A stretch of DNA of 64,000 nt from Vitrella brassicaformis. Its lineage: Eukaryota > Sar > Vitrellaceae. The notes beneath the pieces were generated by a model. That model was not told the DNA's origin. It did not search any database and worked only from the letters and a program-made list of their open reading frames with translations. The translations under genes and the position numbers were made by a program. The DNA is taken from contig CDMY01000840.1 in the NCBI GenBank assembly GCA_001179505.1, positions 105,043-169,042 on the forward strand, written 5' to 3'. Shown here one piece after another: positions 12,736 to 23,731 of the stretch (positions are counted from its first letter, which is position 1; each line of letters opens with the position of its first letter).

Positions 12736-14570
12736 ATGGAGAAACTGAGGCTCACCAGCCGCCACTGGACCGGCCACGAGTTCGAGTGGCTCGACCCGAA
12801 GGCCGACGAGCTTGGCATCCCGGGTCAATGCGTCCGGCGGGCGCGCATCCCCACCAGGGACGGCCTGGGCTTCGTTGACGGCACCGTCAAGTACGCCAAG
12901 TTCGAGGACGGGCAGAAGGCCCAAGCGGCACTGTTTCAGAGGGAGGCCAAGAGGATGAGGGACTATGACGGCAACCCGCTCTTCCTGCCACTCTTATTCG
13001 GGGACACCGACCCCGTTGACTGCCCAATGTTGCAGAAGAACAAGGATGGGCGTGTGACGGAGAGCAAGGCCGTCGCCATCGGCATGCTTCTCCTGGACGG
13101 TGAGTCCAAGGGAGGCGGTGAAAAAATTGATGCTGGGTTTCATTCTCTCAATTTCTCTCGTTGTGTGGTGGTGTCTGTGTGGCTGCAGGTGAGGAGTGGA
13201 TAGAGCAGAGGGCGCTGCTGCTGCCGCTGGAGGTGCCGCCCCCGCACAACGTCTATAAGATCGCCGAGAAGCTCAAGGAGGAGAGCACAGCCGAGGAGAA
13301 GGCAGCCGTCGCAGGTGATCTCTTGGTCATCACGGAGGCCCTCATTCTCATCATCCGGGCCCACATCAAGGCTGCTGAGGGGGGGCTGATCTGCAGCGAC
13401 CACTTCAGGAGTAACATATTCCTGAGGCGGTCGGCCCTCCCCTTCTCGGCAGCACAGCAGACGTCGGGCGGACTCTACCCCAGTGGAGCAGTCGGTGAGA
13501 TTCATCGACCTGGCCAACACCGTGGAGCTGCAGCTCGTCCGTCCCCCCTCCCCCCTTCATGGCCACGGGCAGCACCCTCATCCCCCTCTCAGTGGCCGGT
13601 AGGGAGTCGGTGGACCAGGACCCCAGCGGCACGGCATCCTTCCGCCCACCGGAGCAGTTGCTGCTCACCATCCAGGCGCTGGAGGAGGATGCCCAGAGGA
13701 AGGCGGACACACCAAGCTCCACCACCGCCTACCAGCGCCGGATGGGCCTCGACCCACGAGCGCCATCGGCCAAGCTGGACCGCATCCGAGCGGCAATCAG
13801 AAAGCTCAAGGGAGAGCTGAAGGCTCAGGGGGTGCTGGTGGGCAAGGGGGGTGACGAGAAGGTGTGGATGGGGCTGCCGAGCCTGGTGTGGGGGATCGCC
13901 GCCCTCATCCACGCCGTGCTCAGGGGGGAGGACTTGCAGGGGCCCATGATGGACGAGGACAACGCCAAGGGCGTCGTGAGGGGCGAGGTGACGGCGGTGC
14001 TGGAGGGGTACGGAGATGGCCAAGTATGTGGATGAAGACGGCAGCCCTCTCTGGGACGGCATGGTCTGGTGCTCTCTACTGGAGAAGTGCAGCTTGCATT
14101 CCGACATGAAATGGGCGCAGGAGTGGGTGGATACTCTGTCCAAGGCGTCTAGGAAGGGTCTGCAGCCAAGGTGCGAAGATCGCGGCACCCTAAAGGAGCC
14201 GCTGGCAGCCTGTGCCCAAGCCCGCGACCTGCTGCTGCCCAAGCTGACCATCCATCAGTCCCACACCTCTACTTCCCCCTCCACAGAGAGCCAGCCACTG
14301 GCAGCCAGCCAGCTCCCACTCGCAAGAGGAGCCAGAGGACCAGCATGCCACCACCCCCGCTGCCGACGGGTGCCTTGTGGTCTCGATGGAGCTGCTGACG
14401 GGTAAGCAAATGACGAGGATACACATGCCATTTGCTCATCCTCTATTCTACCGTCATTGTGAGTGTCTGCAGGCCTTCTCATATCGCTGCCTACATTTTA
14501 TATCTTGTCGTCTTCTTCGTCCCTTACCCCGAAGACAAACGTGATGCAAAGGCACCAGGTTGACCGCTGA
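12736..14570 (+). CDS. Orphan protein with apparent frame breaks
   Basis: The gene starts MEKLRLTSRHWTGHEFEWL; an in-frame upstream Met at 12391 is possible. Exon 1 ends at 13099, and exon 2 starts at 13189 in phase (LLLDG|EEWIEQRALLLPLE). Coding is convincing to about 13440, then moves to another frame (STPVEQSVRFIDLANTVEL, about 13470-13540), then to a third (MATGSTLIPLSV onward, 13559-14035) after a C-rich run, and again near 14015 (AKYVDEDGSPLWDGMVWC). No GT-AG intron that I can find explains the first two shifts. They fit either homopolymer errors or a decaying gene. The last proposed exon (14472-14570) contains a dispersed GCCTACATTTTATAT motif. No known domain was recognised. Confidence 0.5.
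14489..14503 (+). repeat. GCCTACATTTTATAT dispersed motif, copy 1
   Basis: A 15-bp identical core shared with 15571-15585 and 39654-39668. Each copy follows a TGCAGG sequence by about 15-20 bp, which could be a splice acceptor. Confidence 0.7.
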
Positions 14571-14713
14571 AGACACGTCTCCACTTAATATTTGCTGAAC
14601 AAGGCTGTACCTTTCCTTCTACACATGGATGGCTACACACGTGGATGGAATTGGTGAGCTGCGGCACCTCCGCACCAACATCGATATCATGTGTGTCTGG
14701 ATCTCTCTCTCAG

Positions 14714-14957
14714 AAGATCGACCCCAATGTGGTGCTGGCGGCGCAGCCTCCACTGTTTCCCGCTGGCCCCTTCAAAACCGCCGCCAGCAGCTCGTCTGGT
14801 ATATGATCAATCGTTCTATTATGTGTATGCGTATTGTGCGTTGTTGCCTTGTGTAGGGCCAGTGGCGATGCAACAAGGCTACATCGTTCCGCCCAAGGGT
14901 TATGTCGAGACGGGCATGTCCACCGTGGACGGCGAGCAATATGAGAAAGACGATTGA
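14714..14957 (+). pseudogene. Gene fragment (two 3' exons)
   Basis: Exons 14714-14798 and 14857-14957 join in phase 1. They encode KIDPNVVLAAQPPLFPAG, a Ser-rich linker, then QQGYIVPPKGYVETGM and end TGA after EQYEKDD. I cannot connect this in frame to an upstream start, so it is either the 3' end of the broken orphan gene just upstream or a separate remnant. No family was recognised. Confidence 0.4.
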
Positions 14958-15470
14958 AAGGATTGAGTTGGGAGCGGGAGATAGATAAGACAAACACACA
15001 TTCACCCACACACACACATACACATACACCTGCAATTCATACATGGATGAGAGGGAGGGAGGGAGGGAGGGAGGGAGAGCGTGGATGTGCGTGCGTGTGT
15101 GCGTGTGTGTATGGATGGAATGGCAGGCAGGTAGGCCCACTCGCTCATTCACGTAGAGACATTTCCTTTTTGCGTACGGAATTAGTGGGCTGTGCCATGC
15201 ATCCATCCATCCATCCACGTATGTATGGTTGGCTTTGCATAGGCACCTAGGGCGGCTATCCTTTGATTTTGGCCTGACGTCCTTCTCCTCGGAGTCTGCC
15301 CGGCTGTGTTGGGTCTGTCTGTCTGGCGTGTTTTTCAGATCTGCGGTCTGCGTGTAGACATCAATCGTGCCCCCGACTGGGAGGCCCATCATGGCCACTA
15401 CTTTCCCCAAACGAAGGTGGCCCAGCGGTGTCGGCCAAGACTTGCCAGCTGAGAGGTCCACGATGGATGG

Positions 15471-15854
15471 ATGGAGAGAGATAAGGATGAGGCAACAGGC
15501 ACGGATGTCTCTGCGCAGAAGTTTATGCTGTCTGATAACCCTTTGTATGTTTTGCAGGTCTTCCATCGTTGCCTACATTTTATATTCGATTGGCTGGTTT
15601 GCTCTGTGCCGCGCAATCAAACGATCAGCATGGCTGCATCATGTGCAAGCGCGACACTCACGTCTCTGTGTGCAGAAGATGCGCGTGTGTGTGGGCCGAT
15701 CGGTTTGAAATCGCTTGAGTCGTGCTGTGCTGCATCGGTTGTGCCGCGCACACTGATGTTGATGGAGACGTACGTGGAAATGGGAACTGGCTGTGTGCCT
15801 GGTTGCTCTTCGGTGGTGGGCGGCTCTGAAGATTCTCATACACACTATCAATGA
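15471..15854 (+). CDS. Possible small orphan gene with dispersed motif
   Basis: A 127-aa frame begins MERDKDEATGTDVSAQKFML and runs through a TTTTGCAG acceptor-like site at 15549-15556 into the GCCTACATTTTATAT motif. A different frame after that site gives a Cys-rich tail (CIMCKRDTHVSVCRRCACVW), which would suit a small zinc-binding end if the site is a real acceptor. There is no homology and no clear promoter, so this is weak. Confidence 0.2.
   Translation: MERDKDEATGTDVSAQKFMLSDNPLYVLQVFHRCLHFIFDWLVCSVPRNQTISMAASCASATLTSLCAEDARVCGPIGLKSLESCCAASVVPRTLMLMETYVEMGTGCVPGCSSVVGGSEDSHTHYQ
15571..15585 (+). repeat. GCCTACATTTTATAT dispersed motif, copy 2
   Basis: Identical to the cores at 14489-14503 and 39654-39668, again downstream of a TGCAGG site. 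Confidence 0.7.
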
Positions 15855-15970
15855 GACTGACACACACACAGGTATTCAACTCAATGTGATCTGAATGAGT
15901 CCGTCCGGTCCGTCCTCCACGAAAATCGGAACTCTTCACACGCACAGCATGCAACGCATTCACGCGACCA

Positions 15971-16017
15971 ACAGGCAGGCAGACAGGCAGACAGGCAGAC
16001 AGGCAGACAGGCAGACA
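15971..16017. repeat. CAGGCAGA short tandem array
   Basis: About five units of an 8-bp CAGGCAGA repeat in a spacer, with no unique sequences between units. Confidence 0.9.
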
Positions 16018-16666
16018 AGGAAAAAAGTACTGAGGTACATCTATATATTAGATCCATCCATCCATCCATCCCGAAATACAGTGTGTCTTGAGCGAGACAG
16101 ACCACATGCCATGCAGTCAGTCATCACGAGCCATTCATTCAAACGCACGCCAGCCAATCCGCGATCGCTCCATATAGAAACTACTCACCCATTCACCCCA
16201 CAGGCAGCAACACATCCAGTCCGATCTCACCATATGCAGCCACACACCACACCACACACCACCACACCCCAACAGCCCGTCGGTCCGATCACACACAAAG
16301 TCTTTTGTGGTCGGTTTTGACCGGCTGCCACAGAGGAGCTGAGGGAGGGAGGGAGGGAGGGAGGAGCGAACCGAGGAAGGGCCATGACCTAGTTGGGAAG
16401 ACACATAGACAGGGGGAAGAGACAAATAGACACCTAGGCAGTCTGTGAGGGAGGGAGGGAGGGAGGAACGAGTGAGTAATTGAGTCAGCACATTCAGCAG
16501 CCACATTCAGCCAACCGCCCAGATAGAGCGAAGCGAATCCATATAGACCCATGTTTGTATATCACAGCTCACTCACTACGCCCATAAAGCCCTGCCGTGA
16601 CTGACGCCATAGCAACAAAAATGGCCTTACCGCACCACAGCCACCCCGCCCTGCCCCCTCCATCCT

Positions 16667-19298
16667 CTAAATCTCCTGTGCGCCGGCATTCCCCTCCCCC
16701 TCGTCCACACCATTGGCAGCTACAGCCGGCTGCCCATCCGTGGTAGTGTTGCTGCCGTTGGTCGCATTGGTCGCAATTGCCGCCTCACCCCCACTCACGC
16801 CCAAGCCACCAGCAGCAGCGGCAGCGGCAGGAGTGGTCTTGCTGCCCGTGTGCAGCTGCACTGTCTGTCGCGTGTGCTGTAGCTGCTGCTGCTGCTGCTG
16901 GTGGTGGTGGGGCGGTTGTGGCAGCAGCCCTTGGAAGTGTTTGTGCTGGTTGGTGCAGAGCTGGACGAGTGCGGTGCGCTGGTCGGGCGAGGGGAGGGCT
17001 ATCTGGCCGAGGGTCGTCTTGCGGGGGCGGCGGTCGAAGAAGTACTTGCCGCTGATGTTGTTGACGCGGATGTCGTCAGACAGGGCCAGCCACAGCTGCA
17101 TTTATCCACACAGACAGACACACCAATTGTGTGTGTGTGTGTGTGTGTGTGTGGATGTTTGTGTGCCTACCGGTGTGTCGGCTCCCATTGCCTCATCCCG
17201 TAGCAGCCCCAGCATCTTGGTGGTGCGGTAGAAGGGCCGCAGGGGAACCGCGTCACGCAGGCCGGGCGTGTCAACCCACCCTGACCACACACATACGACA
17301 GACACCCAGCAGACAGACCATGAGATACCAAAACATATATGTCCTCATCACTCGTCGAGCACAGCACGCACCTGGGTGGCAGCAGTTGACGCGGATGGGC
17401 AGGTCGTTCTCCTTCCACGTGGCCGCCCAGTACTCGGTCAAACACACCTGCCATGCCACCATCGACCAACACACACACACGTGCACACGCCTGGCCCTAT
17501 TCGTGTGTGTGGAGCGGCCGGACCCTCGCGCGATGGTGGAGGGCGTATTGCTTGCGGCCGTCGTACGCCCAGCCAGTCGACGGCCCCTCCAGGGAATCGA
17601 CGTCCAGACTGCAGAAACACACACACATACACATACAAACGGAACCATCAGCACTAGTACCGCTGGTGCATACCCGATGGCTTCCATGCCGGCCGACACG
17701 ACGTTGACGACGCGGCCCTCACTCTGCGCGCCACCGCCTGGCATTGCCAGCAGGGGGGTCAGCTCACTCGTGAGGATGAAGAAACCGGCCACGTTTGCCG
17801 CAAATGCCTCGTCGAGTCCGTCAGCCGTCACCTGACGGCGAGACGGCAGCACCGCCACGTTGTTGACCTGAGCACCGAAAATGACCAGACGCCAGGGCGT
17901 TCTCAACACGAAGCCATCCTCTCACCAGTATGTCGAGCTTTCGCTCGCCATCGACAGAGGTGAATCCCCTTGCAAAGGCCAGCACCTCTCCTGGTCGGCT
18001 CATGTCGACGCGATGGACCACGACGCGGCACCGCAACCCGCCCCCGTGGGCGGCCAGCTCGTCGTTGACCTGGGTCTGGAGCGCCTCGGCGACGTTCTCG
18101 CCCGTCTGCAGGTCGCGACAGGTGATGTGCACCTCCAGGCCGCGACGCGCCAGGCCCTCAGCCACCTTCAGGCCAATCCCTGACACGAACCACAGATATG
18201 GATCGGATCGGCGTCTCTATGTGTCTGTGGGTGGTGTGGTGTGTTGTCGCCATCCATCCATCTCACCCGAGGTGCCTCCGGTGACGATGGCGACCATCTT
18301 CCTGCCCTCCGGGCCGGCCTGTATGGCCTCGTTGGCATGCCTGGCGCGCCGCCGGCAGAAGAACACCCCGTTGCGCACGGTGCTCGCCAGCCTCGTGTGG
18401 GAGGGGTCGCCGAAGTAGAGGGCCAGGGCGAGGGGGTCGAACCTCGGTGGCACCATTGTGGTGACGTAGAAGCCGATGGACTGGCGGATGAGCCACGAGG
18501 TGAGCCGCCCGATACTGGGGCGCCAGTAGGCGTCGTAGATGCGGCCCAGGATCGTGATGCCGCTGAACAGAGACTGCACATCACACGCAGGGAGAGAGAG
18601 ATGCCGGGCAGCTGTCACTGATGGCGACATGATGTGTGCATATGTCTTGGGCGTACTGCGAGGGACCACTCGTCGACGTGGGATGTGATCTTGGTGGCGG
18701 ATTCGTCCATGACCACGTGAGTGGTCTGCACGATGGTGAGGGACAGCGGGATGAGGCGGAATGTGTACCGCACCTTGGCCTTGAACAGCACCGACGGGGG
18801 CGACGGCAGGGCATCCTGGGTGGGCGTCAGGAGCGTCGGCTCGCCTGCAGTGAGTGCACCACACACAAACAGACAAACAGACCAGACCGACACGCAGTGC
18901 ACTGCATGCGGCTCCCCACCTGTGCTGTGCGGTGCAGAAACCCAGCCCCTCCCACCGACGTACGTACCTATAAATTCCACTTTGCTGAAGAGCGTCCTCA
19001 GCGACAGGAACTGGCTCCTCACGTCGTCGATGCCTGACACCTTCATTATCGGGTCCTGTCGACACCCCGCCACACACCACACACACAAAACTCACTCTTG
19101 ACGTATCTCTTTTGCTTGTTCTGGGCGGTGCCTTGTGCGGCCAGTGAGGCCCCCTGCCCCTGTGCCCACCTCGAACTGCGCGTCAGCGTCGTAGAGCGCC
19201 GCTATGACGAGGTCTGCTTCTCCAAAGGGGGCCGAGTAGACCGTTTCAAGTTGCTTCAGCAACTTCCCCGTGTCCATCGTCACCGGATCTCCGTTCAT
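16667..19298 (-). CDS. NTF2-like/DUF2358-type domain fused to DHRS12-type SDR
   Basis: The N-terminal part (MNGDPVTMDTGKLLKQLETV, LYDADAQFEDPIMKVSGIDD, HVVMDESATKITSHVDEWSL) has the pattern of the SnoaL/NTF2-like DUF2358 fold. A membrane-proximal linker (RLTSWLIRQSIGFYVTTMVP) leads to a short-chain dehydrogenase: VAIVTGGTSGIGLKVAEGLA (NAD(P) site), DILVNNVAVLPSRRQ, VVNVVSAGMEA, then a Y..GRKQYAL-type active-site region (about 17550). It ends with HPGWVDTPGLRDAVPLRPF and LWLALSDDIRVNNISGKYFF. The last two blocks match the DHRS12/SDR40C group closely. The tail is Q/A/T-rich and low complexity. About eight introns interrupt it. Substrate is unknown; lipid or isoprenoid oxidoreduction is only a guess. 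Start chosen as the first Met of the NTF2-like part. Confidence 0.75.
17128..17153. repeat. (TG)n microsatellite in SDR intron
   Basis: A (GT)n run on the + strand, which reads (CA)n on the coding strand just after the donor side of an intron of the minus-strand SDR gene. Confidence 0.85.
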
Positions 19299-19332
19299 CG
19301 TGGCGTCCTCTCGAGAAAAAAAAGGTGAACAA

Positions 19333-19355
19333 AAGCTCGCCACATCTAAGCTCGC
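19333..19355. promoter_or_regulatory. Two AAGCTCGC motifs, divergent promoter
   Basis: AAGCTCGC at 19333-19340 and 19348-19355 in direct orientation, 35-57 bp upstream of the SDR start and 134-156 bp upstream of the plus-strand orphan start. The two genes share only 190 bp. Confidence 0.5.
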
Positions 19356-19488
19356 GGGACGTAGGGTCTTCGCTAAACACAGGTGAAAGGTGCTCTCGGA
19401 ACGCCATGAGATGAAGGCGAGTGGAGCAATCATTCGACATTTGAGATAACACGGCGCCGCCCTTCCCCGTTACCGGCATTCGACGTTC

Positions 19489-20898
19489 ATGATGCCAGAA
19501 GCCTTTGACTCGAGTCCCTTTGTCGAGGATGACTTCCTCGAGGCGCTGATGATAGCTGGCGATGAACAGGTCAGAGATCAACACAGCACGGCACGACGAG
19601 GCGGCTGGAGAAACGTACGTGTGCATGTTTCTCTCTCTCCCTGTGCATCGCACCCATTCACTCTGTCTGCTGGCTGGCAGATCAAAGTGCATGCGCAGAG
19701 GATCCATGACACCATCCTGCCATGTGCAAACAGGATGGTCCAAGGCGTCCAAGAGGTCAGTCGACCAGCAACACAAAACAAGACAACAGGTGGTTAATGT
19801 GTTGGTTGCGACGATGCATGGCATGCAGATTCTCTCCTTCAATGGTGGTGGCAATGGCGGCTGTCCGCCTCTGCCTCGTGTGGAGCAGGAGCTGCTCCGC
19901 TCGCGTGAGGTGAGCGACACGGTGGTCAAGACCATGGTCACGCTGGACGGCCTCGGCGGGGCGGAGCAGATCAGACAGGAACGAAGACACCTCATCAATC
20001 ACTATCTAGAGGTAAGTGAAGCGGGCAGATGCATGTTGTCTGTCATGATTGACAGAACATCGAAGCTTCTGTCTGTCTGCTTCCATCCTTTATGTCAGCC
20101 CATCGGCAACCGTGCCGACCACGCCAAGAGCCTCCTCACAAGTCTCAAGAACCAGCTGCGAGACGCCGGCAACAATGGCAGCAGCAACAGGATGCAAAAC
20201 AATGAGGTAGCAGCACCAGCTGCACCAGGTGCCTCACCGGCGGCCGCAGCAGCAGCAGCGAGTGGAGGTGTGCCGTGGCCGCCGAGCACCCCGCCGGCTG
20301 AGAGCGGCCTCTCCAAGATACATGGGGACATTGTGGGCATCTTGGAGAGGCTGGAGGTGGGCAGGGCAGCCGGAAACCGGTGGCTGTTAGTTAGTTGTGT
20401 GCGCTTGTACGAACGCGAATCTGTATGTCTGCAGAGGTCTCGTCCATCGGCCGACGGGTCGCCGCTTCAAGCAATACGTCCCAAGGTGTGTGAGAGAATG
20501 ACTGCATGCGTCGATGCTCTCTCTGGTGGTTGCGGTCTCATTGTTTCTCTCCCGCGCGTCTGCAGCCCCCTGCCGAGGCGGTCAAGAGTCTGGAGGGTGT
20601 GTTGAGTGAGGTGCAGCGCACCGACCTCGGCCGGCGAGATGCCGCCACATTGGCGCTGGCCGCTCACGCATACGACACACTCATAATGGGCGCACAGACG
20701 GTAGGTGGGCAGGCGGCGACATGGAAATCTTGACCCACCTGCCTATGCCTTTGTGAGCGGTTTCACTGTGTCATTTGTGTCAGTGTTTGGTGGCGATATC
20801 CCAGCATCCACTGAGGGAGAACTACGAGAAGCTGAAGCTCATGTGTCTGGGGCAGCAGGTGGTCAAGAACTCTACGCTCGCACTCCTGCTGTAAGGAC

Positions 20899-20929
<31 letters not shown>

Positions 20930-21036
20930 GGGGGATGGATTGAGGGAAAGAACTGACTGACGGTCGTGTGTGTTGATGGTGTGTGTGGGTGTGCAGTGCG
21001 AAGATGGTAGAGTTCTTGCGGAAGCTGCTCATCTGA
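19489..21036 (+). CDS. Orphan helical protein, 309 aa
   Basis: Eight exons fit perfectly in phase: 19489-19569, 19681-19755, 19829-20011, 20099-20356, 20435-20485, 20566-20700, 20784-20890 and 20997-21036. The product starts MMPEAFDSSPFVEDDFLEAL and is mostly charged helix (EQIRQERRHLINHYLE, AKSLLTSLKNQLRDAG). An Ala/Pro-rich linker sits in the middle, and the C-terminus ends AKMVEFLRKLLI. There is no signal peptide, membrane segment or known domain. It has the look of a small scaffold or complex subunit, but no function can be assigned. It is divergent from the SDR fusion gene. Confidence 0.75.
20897..20930. repeat. (ACAG)n microsatellite in intron
   Basis: An ACAG tetranucleotide run directly after the donor of the last intron of the orphan gene. 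Confidence 0.9.
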
Positions 21037-21577
21037 TGGCTACGCTGAGTTGCCTTTGCTGTGCTGTGTGAGTCTGGACCGTGACAAGACAGACCATTTG
21101 ACGCCAGGGTACATCCGTGAGTGAGCCCGTGTGCATCAATCACTTGTAGGGCATGCACACATACGTACACACACAGCACGACACGCTTCGTGACATGTCA
21201 GATGGACTCACTCATCGCCCGCCTCCCTCCCAGCCAGCCAAGCCACTCCGCCACAGATGGACAGAGGATGTGTCGTTCGTTCTACACACGCTCACACACG
21301 TGTCAGAACGCTCCCATCCCATGCACCCACCCAGCCGCTCCCTCCCTCACTGTACACCAGCCACCCCCTCTCTCTGTACACATCACGCCGGCACACACAC
21401 ACACATACTCACACGCACAGATCAAGGCAGGCAGGCAAGAGAGAACGAGAACGACCAGGAAGGAGTGGAGTGAGTGCGTCGCTGCGATCGTTGAACGTGC
21501 GAGCCCTGGCGAAATTCCTCTCCTCACACGAGGTGAAGGCATGGATACCTCGACAGGCCAGGCCTTCCACCCGGCAA
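21037..21577. other. Convergent 3' spacer, no gene seen
   Basis: Between the orphan gene (+) and the E2-like gene (-). It has CA-rich runs (21385-21420) and CTCCCT repeats; open frames here are low complexity and unsupported. Part could be 3' coding sequence of the E2-like gene if its last exon is mis-called. Confidence 0.45.
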
Positions 21578-22339
21578 TCACAGTGCCTGAACCAACACAC
21601 ACGCACGGGTTCGGCGACCGACTCACCTGCAGTGCCTCCCCCGCCCGCCCACACGTACCTCGAGGCACTTGACCGCCAGCTCGTAGATCTTGCGTATGTC
21701 ACAGGTGGGGTTCCATTGTGCCTTGACCGCCCCCCCGCCCTCCGCCAGCAGGCCTTGCAGCTCACACGTGAGCGACTGCGGGTCTTCCGCTGGCGGCAGC
21801 GATATGTGCGGCACCGATACAGACGACAAGAGCTGCACACAGACAGACACAGGGGGTGTGAGAGGTCTCTCCCTGTCTGTCTGTCTATCTGCGTTACCGA
21901 TGGGCTAGACGTGTGTGTGATGGAGATCGTAGGCGGCGAGTGGGGGTAATAGTCGGGGAACGTGGCGGCCAGGTAGAACTCGTGACCACCCAACGAACCT
22001 GCAGGCAGAGCAGAGAAAGACCGACACCAATCAGAAGGAGAGTCTGATGCATCTCACAACATGCTCGCAGCGTCTTGCCTCCGCTCTCGACCCACCCATG
22101 CGAACAGAGATCTTGAGAGTGGCGCTCGAGTAGTCCTCCTTGACCTTCACCACCGCCCCTTCCACCGAGCTGCGCAGCTCCTCTAAATCCTTCTTGACCC
22201 GAATGTTCCTCACCCCCTCACCCCGCCGCACCTGTGTGGGTCGCCAGCGCTTGCCTGAGCAGCTGCCGCTGCCCTCTCGAGAGCCCGACCTCGACCGCTT
22301 CCTCTTGCAGACGCTGGCGGGGCGGTGGTTCTCCATCAT
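21578..22339 (-). CDS. UBC-fold (E2-like, UBC12-related) protein
   Basis: Starts MMENHRPASVCKRKR with a basic Ser/Arg-rich head, then RVKKDLEELRSSVEGAVV, YSSATLKISVRMGGSLG, HEFYLAATFPDYYPHSPPTI and WNPTCDIRKIYELAVKCLE. This order (KKDL helix, beta-meander, YP..PP, W.P...I helix) matches E2 conjugating enzymes, closest to the NEDD8 E2 UBC12. Exons to about 22097, about 21896-21998, and about 21663-21836 join in phase. The HPN motif expected before the catalytic cysteine is not present; a Cys occurs in SLTCELQGLL at about the right place. It may be a divergent active E2 or an inactive E2 variant. The last exon (GAG|GCA CTG TGA, ending 21578) is uncertain. Confidence 0.55.
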
Positions 22340-22364
22340 GTCATCTCATGGACTGCTCATCGAG

Positions 22365-22397
22365 TTAGCTCCTCGCGGGATATAGATGAGGAGCTAA
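22365..22397. promoter_or_regulatory. 10-bp perfect inverted repeat in divergent promoter
   Basis: TTAGCTCCTC (22365-22374) and its exact complement GAGGAGCTAA (22388-22397) flank 13 bp, in the 131-bp spacer between the E2-like and plus-strand orphan starts. It could bind a dimeric factor or form a hairpin. The AGCTC core resembles the AGCTCGC motif of other spacers. Confidence 0.45.
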
Positions 22398-22470
22398 ACA
22401 GAGAAAGGTTTGCCTTCCCCCAGAATTTCACGGTCCAGAGTAAATCCATGTGAGTGTTTCCCGAAGGGAG

Positions 22471-23485
22471 ATGAGCGTGACAGCGGCGAGGAAGCCCCAT
22501 CGCTGCCGCATCAGCTATCCCGTAGCCCAGGCGGATCTACTGCATCAGAAGGCACAGGCGATGGCAGAGTTCTCTCACCTCTCCAGGTAAGCTAGTGCGT
22601 CGCGAGGTCGCAGCAGGAAACCTCGAGTCTGCACCAGACATTCATGGCCTCTTGCACTGTCACATAACGGTTGGTCGGCTGTATGTGTGTGTGCAGAGAA
22701 GGTTTGTTGGAGCGTTATGACCACCGCTGCATGGCCAAGCGTACGCTGCGGTTCTGCCGGACTTTGGACTGGTGCCTCAGCCACCAGAGGAAGCTGGCCG
22801 CACAGACGGGGGAGATACAGACACTCAGCATCAACCTCGGCACCTGTGGGAAGGAGGAAGGTACCTGCGGATGTGATGTGTGTGCGTATAACGAACGGCT
22901 GCAGGCCGCTCCCTCTTTGTGTGGTGTTCAGATGATGTGTCGGGTGGTGATTGGCTGACTGTGATGCCTGGTCGGTCGACCGGCAGCCCCTCGACGTATG
23001 CGCCGCTCTCGTCCCTTCCATCAGACCCGTCGCGCCAGGATATCGACGGGACACTAATGAATAGGGAGAGGGAGAGGGAGAGCTCATTCATCCCCTCCAG
23101 CCCACCCACCGGACCAACCAAACCAGAGGTGACCACACAAGCGGGACAAGTCATCCGCTTGCGATGCTGCCGCTCGGTCTCATATCATCTCTGTCTGCAG
23201 GAGTCTCCCGAGACGCCTCATTTCGCCATATGCTCTGCTCCCGTATCCCCCACTGACTCGCCGCAGCCGCAGGCCAGCCCGCCGTCCCCGTTCTCCTCGC
23301 CCATTCCCACATCTTTGTCATCGTCGCGGCTGCTGCACCCGAACGCATCGCCGCCGACGGTGCACCAGTTGCGGATGACCACGCCGGTAGCCATGGCGAG
23401 GAGGGTGGCGTTGTGTCCCGTGAGGAGGCGGGAGGAGTTGGGGGGAGGGGCGAGGTCGTCGTCGGTGCCTCCTGGGTGTGAATGA
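22471..23485 (+). CDS. Orphan Ser/Pro-rich protein
   Basis: Four exons keep phase. They start MSVTAARKPHRCRISYPV, continue through REGLLERYDHRCMAKRTLRF and CRTLDWCLSHQRKLAAQTGE, then a Ser/Pro-rich region to PPGCE and TGA. The first 100 residues are basic and Cys/His-containing (CRISYP, HRCMAKR, FCRTLDWCLSHQ), and the remainder is disordered. No zinc-finger consensus is clear and I do not recognise the family. It is divergent from the E2-like gene. Confidence 0.6.
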
Positions 23486-23731
23486 GGGCGGGATGGCCGA
23501 GTAGTACGGTGGATGGTGGTGAATGGTCTCCATGGATGGGATGGGTGGGAGGTGTGTGTGTGTGTGTATAGATGGATGGACAGTGTATTGATTGCATGAC
23601 TGATCCAACACATACATATATACATACATACATGGATGGATGGACCTGGAGGCAAGTCTCCGCTCCGTTTCGCAAGCCGGACAACACAGACAGGCCAGCC
23701 CTGTCCCCATGCAGTGCGTGCATCAGATCGG

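Larger units (their letters stand above)
14958..16666. other. Repeat-rich spacer
   Basis: Holds (GGGA)n at 15053-15077, 16345-16362 and 16449-16464, (CATC)n at 15201-15216 and 16053-16069, and the CAGGCAGA array at 15971-16017. Apart from a weak open frame at 15471-15854, nothing gene-like is supported. Confidence 0.6.

Noticed and set aside
14772-15566. 264-aa minus-strand frame
   Set aside because: Runs through GGGA and CATC repeats and antisense to plus-strand exons; no splice or domain support.
15971-16017. CRISPR-like array of CAGGCAGA
   Set aside because: Unit is 8 bp with no spacers; a microsatellite in a eukaryotic genome.
22575-23087. 170-aa minus-strand frame
   Set aside because: Antisense shadow of the plus-strand orphan exons, which have consistent splice phases.
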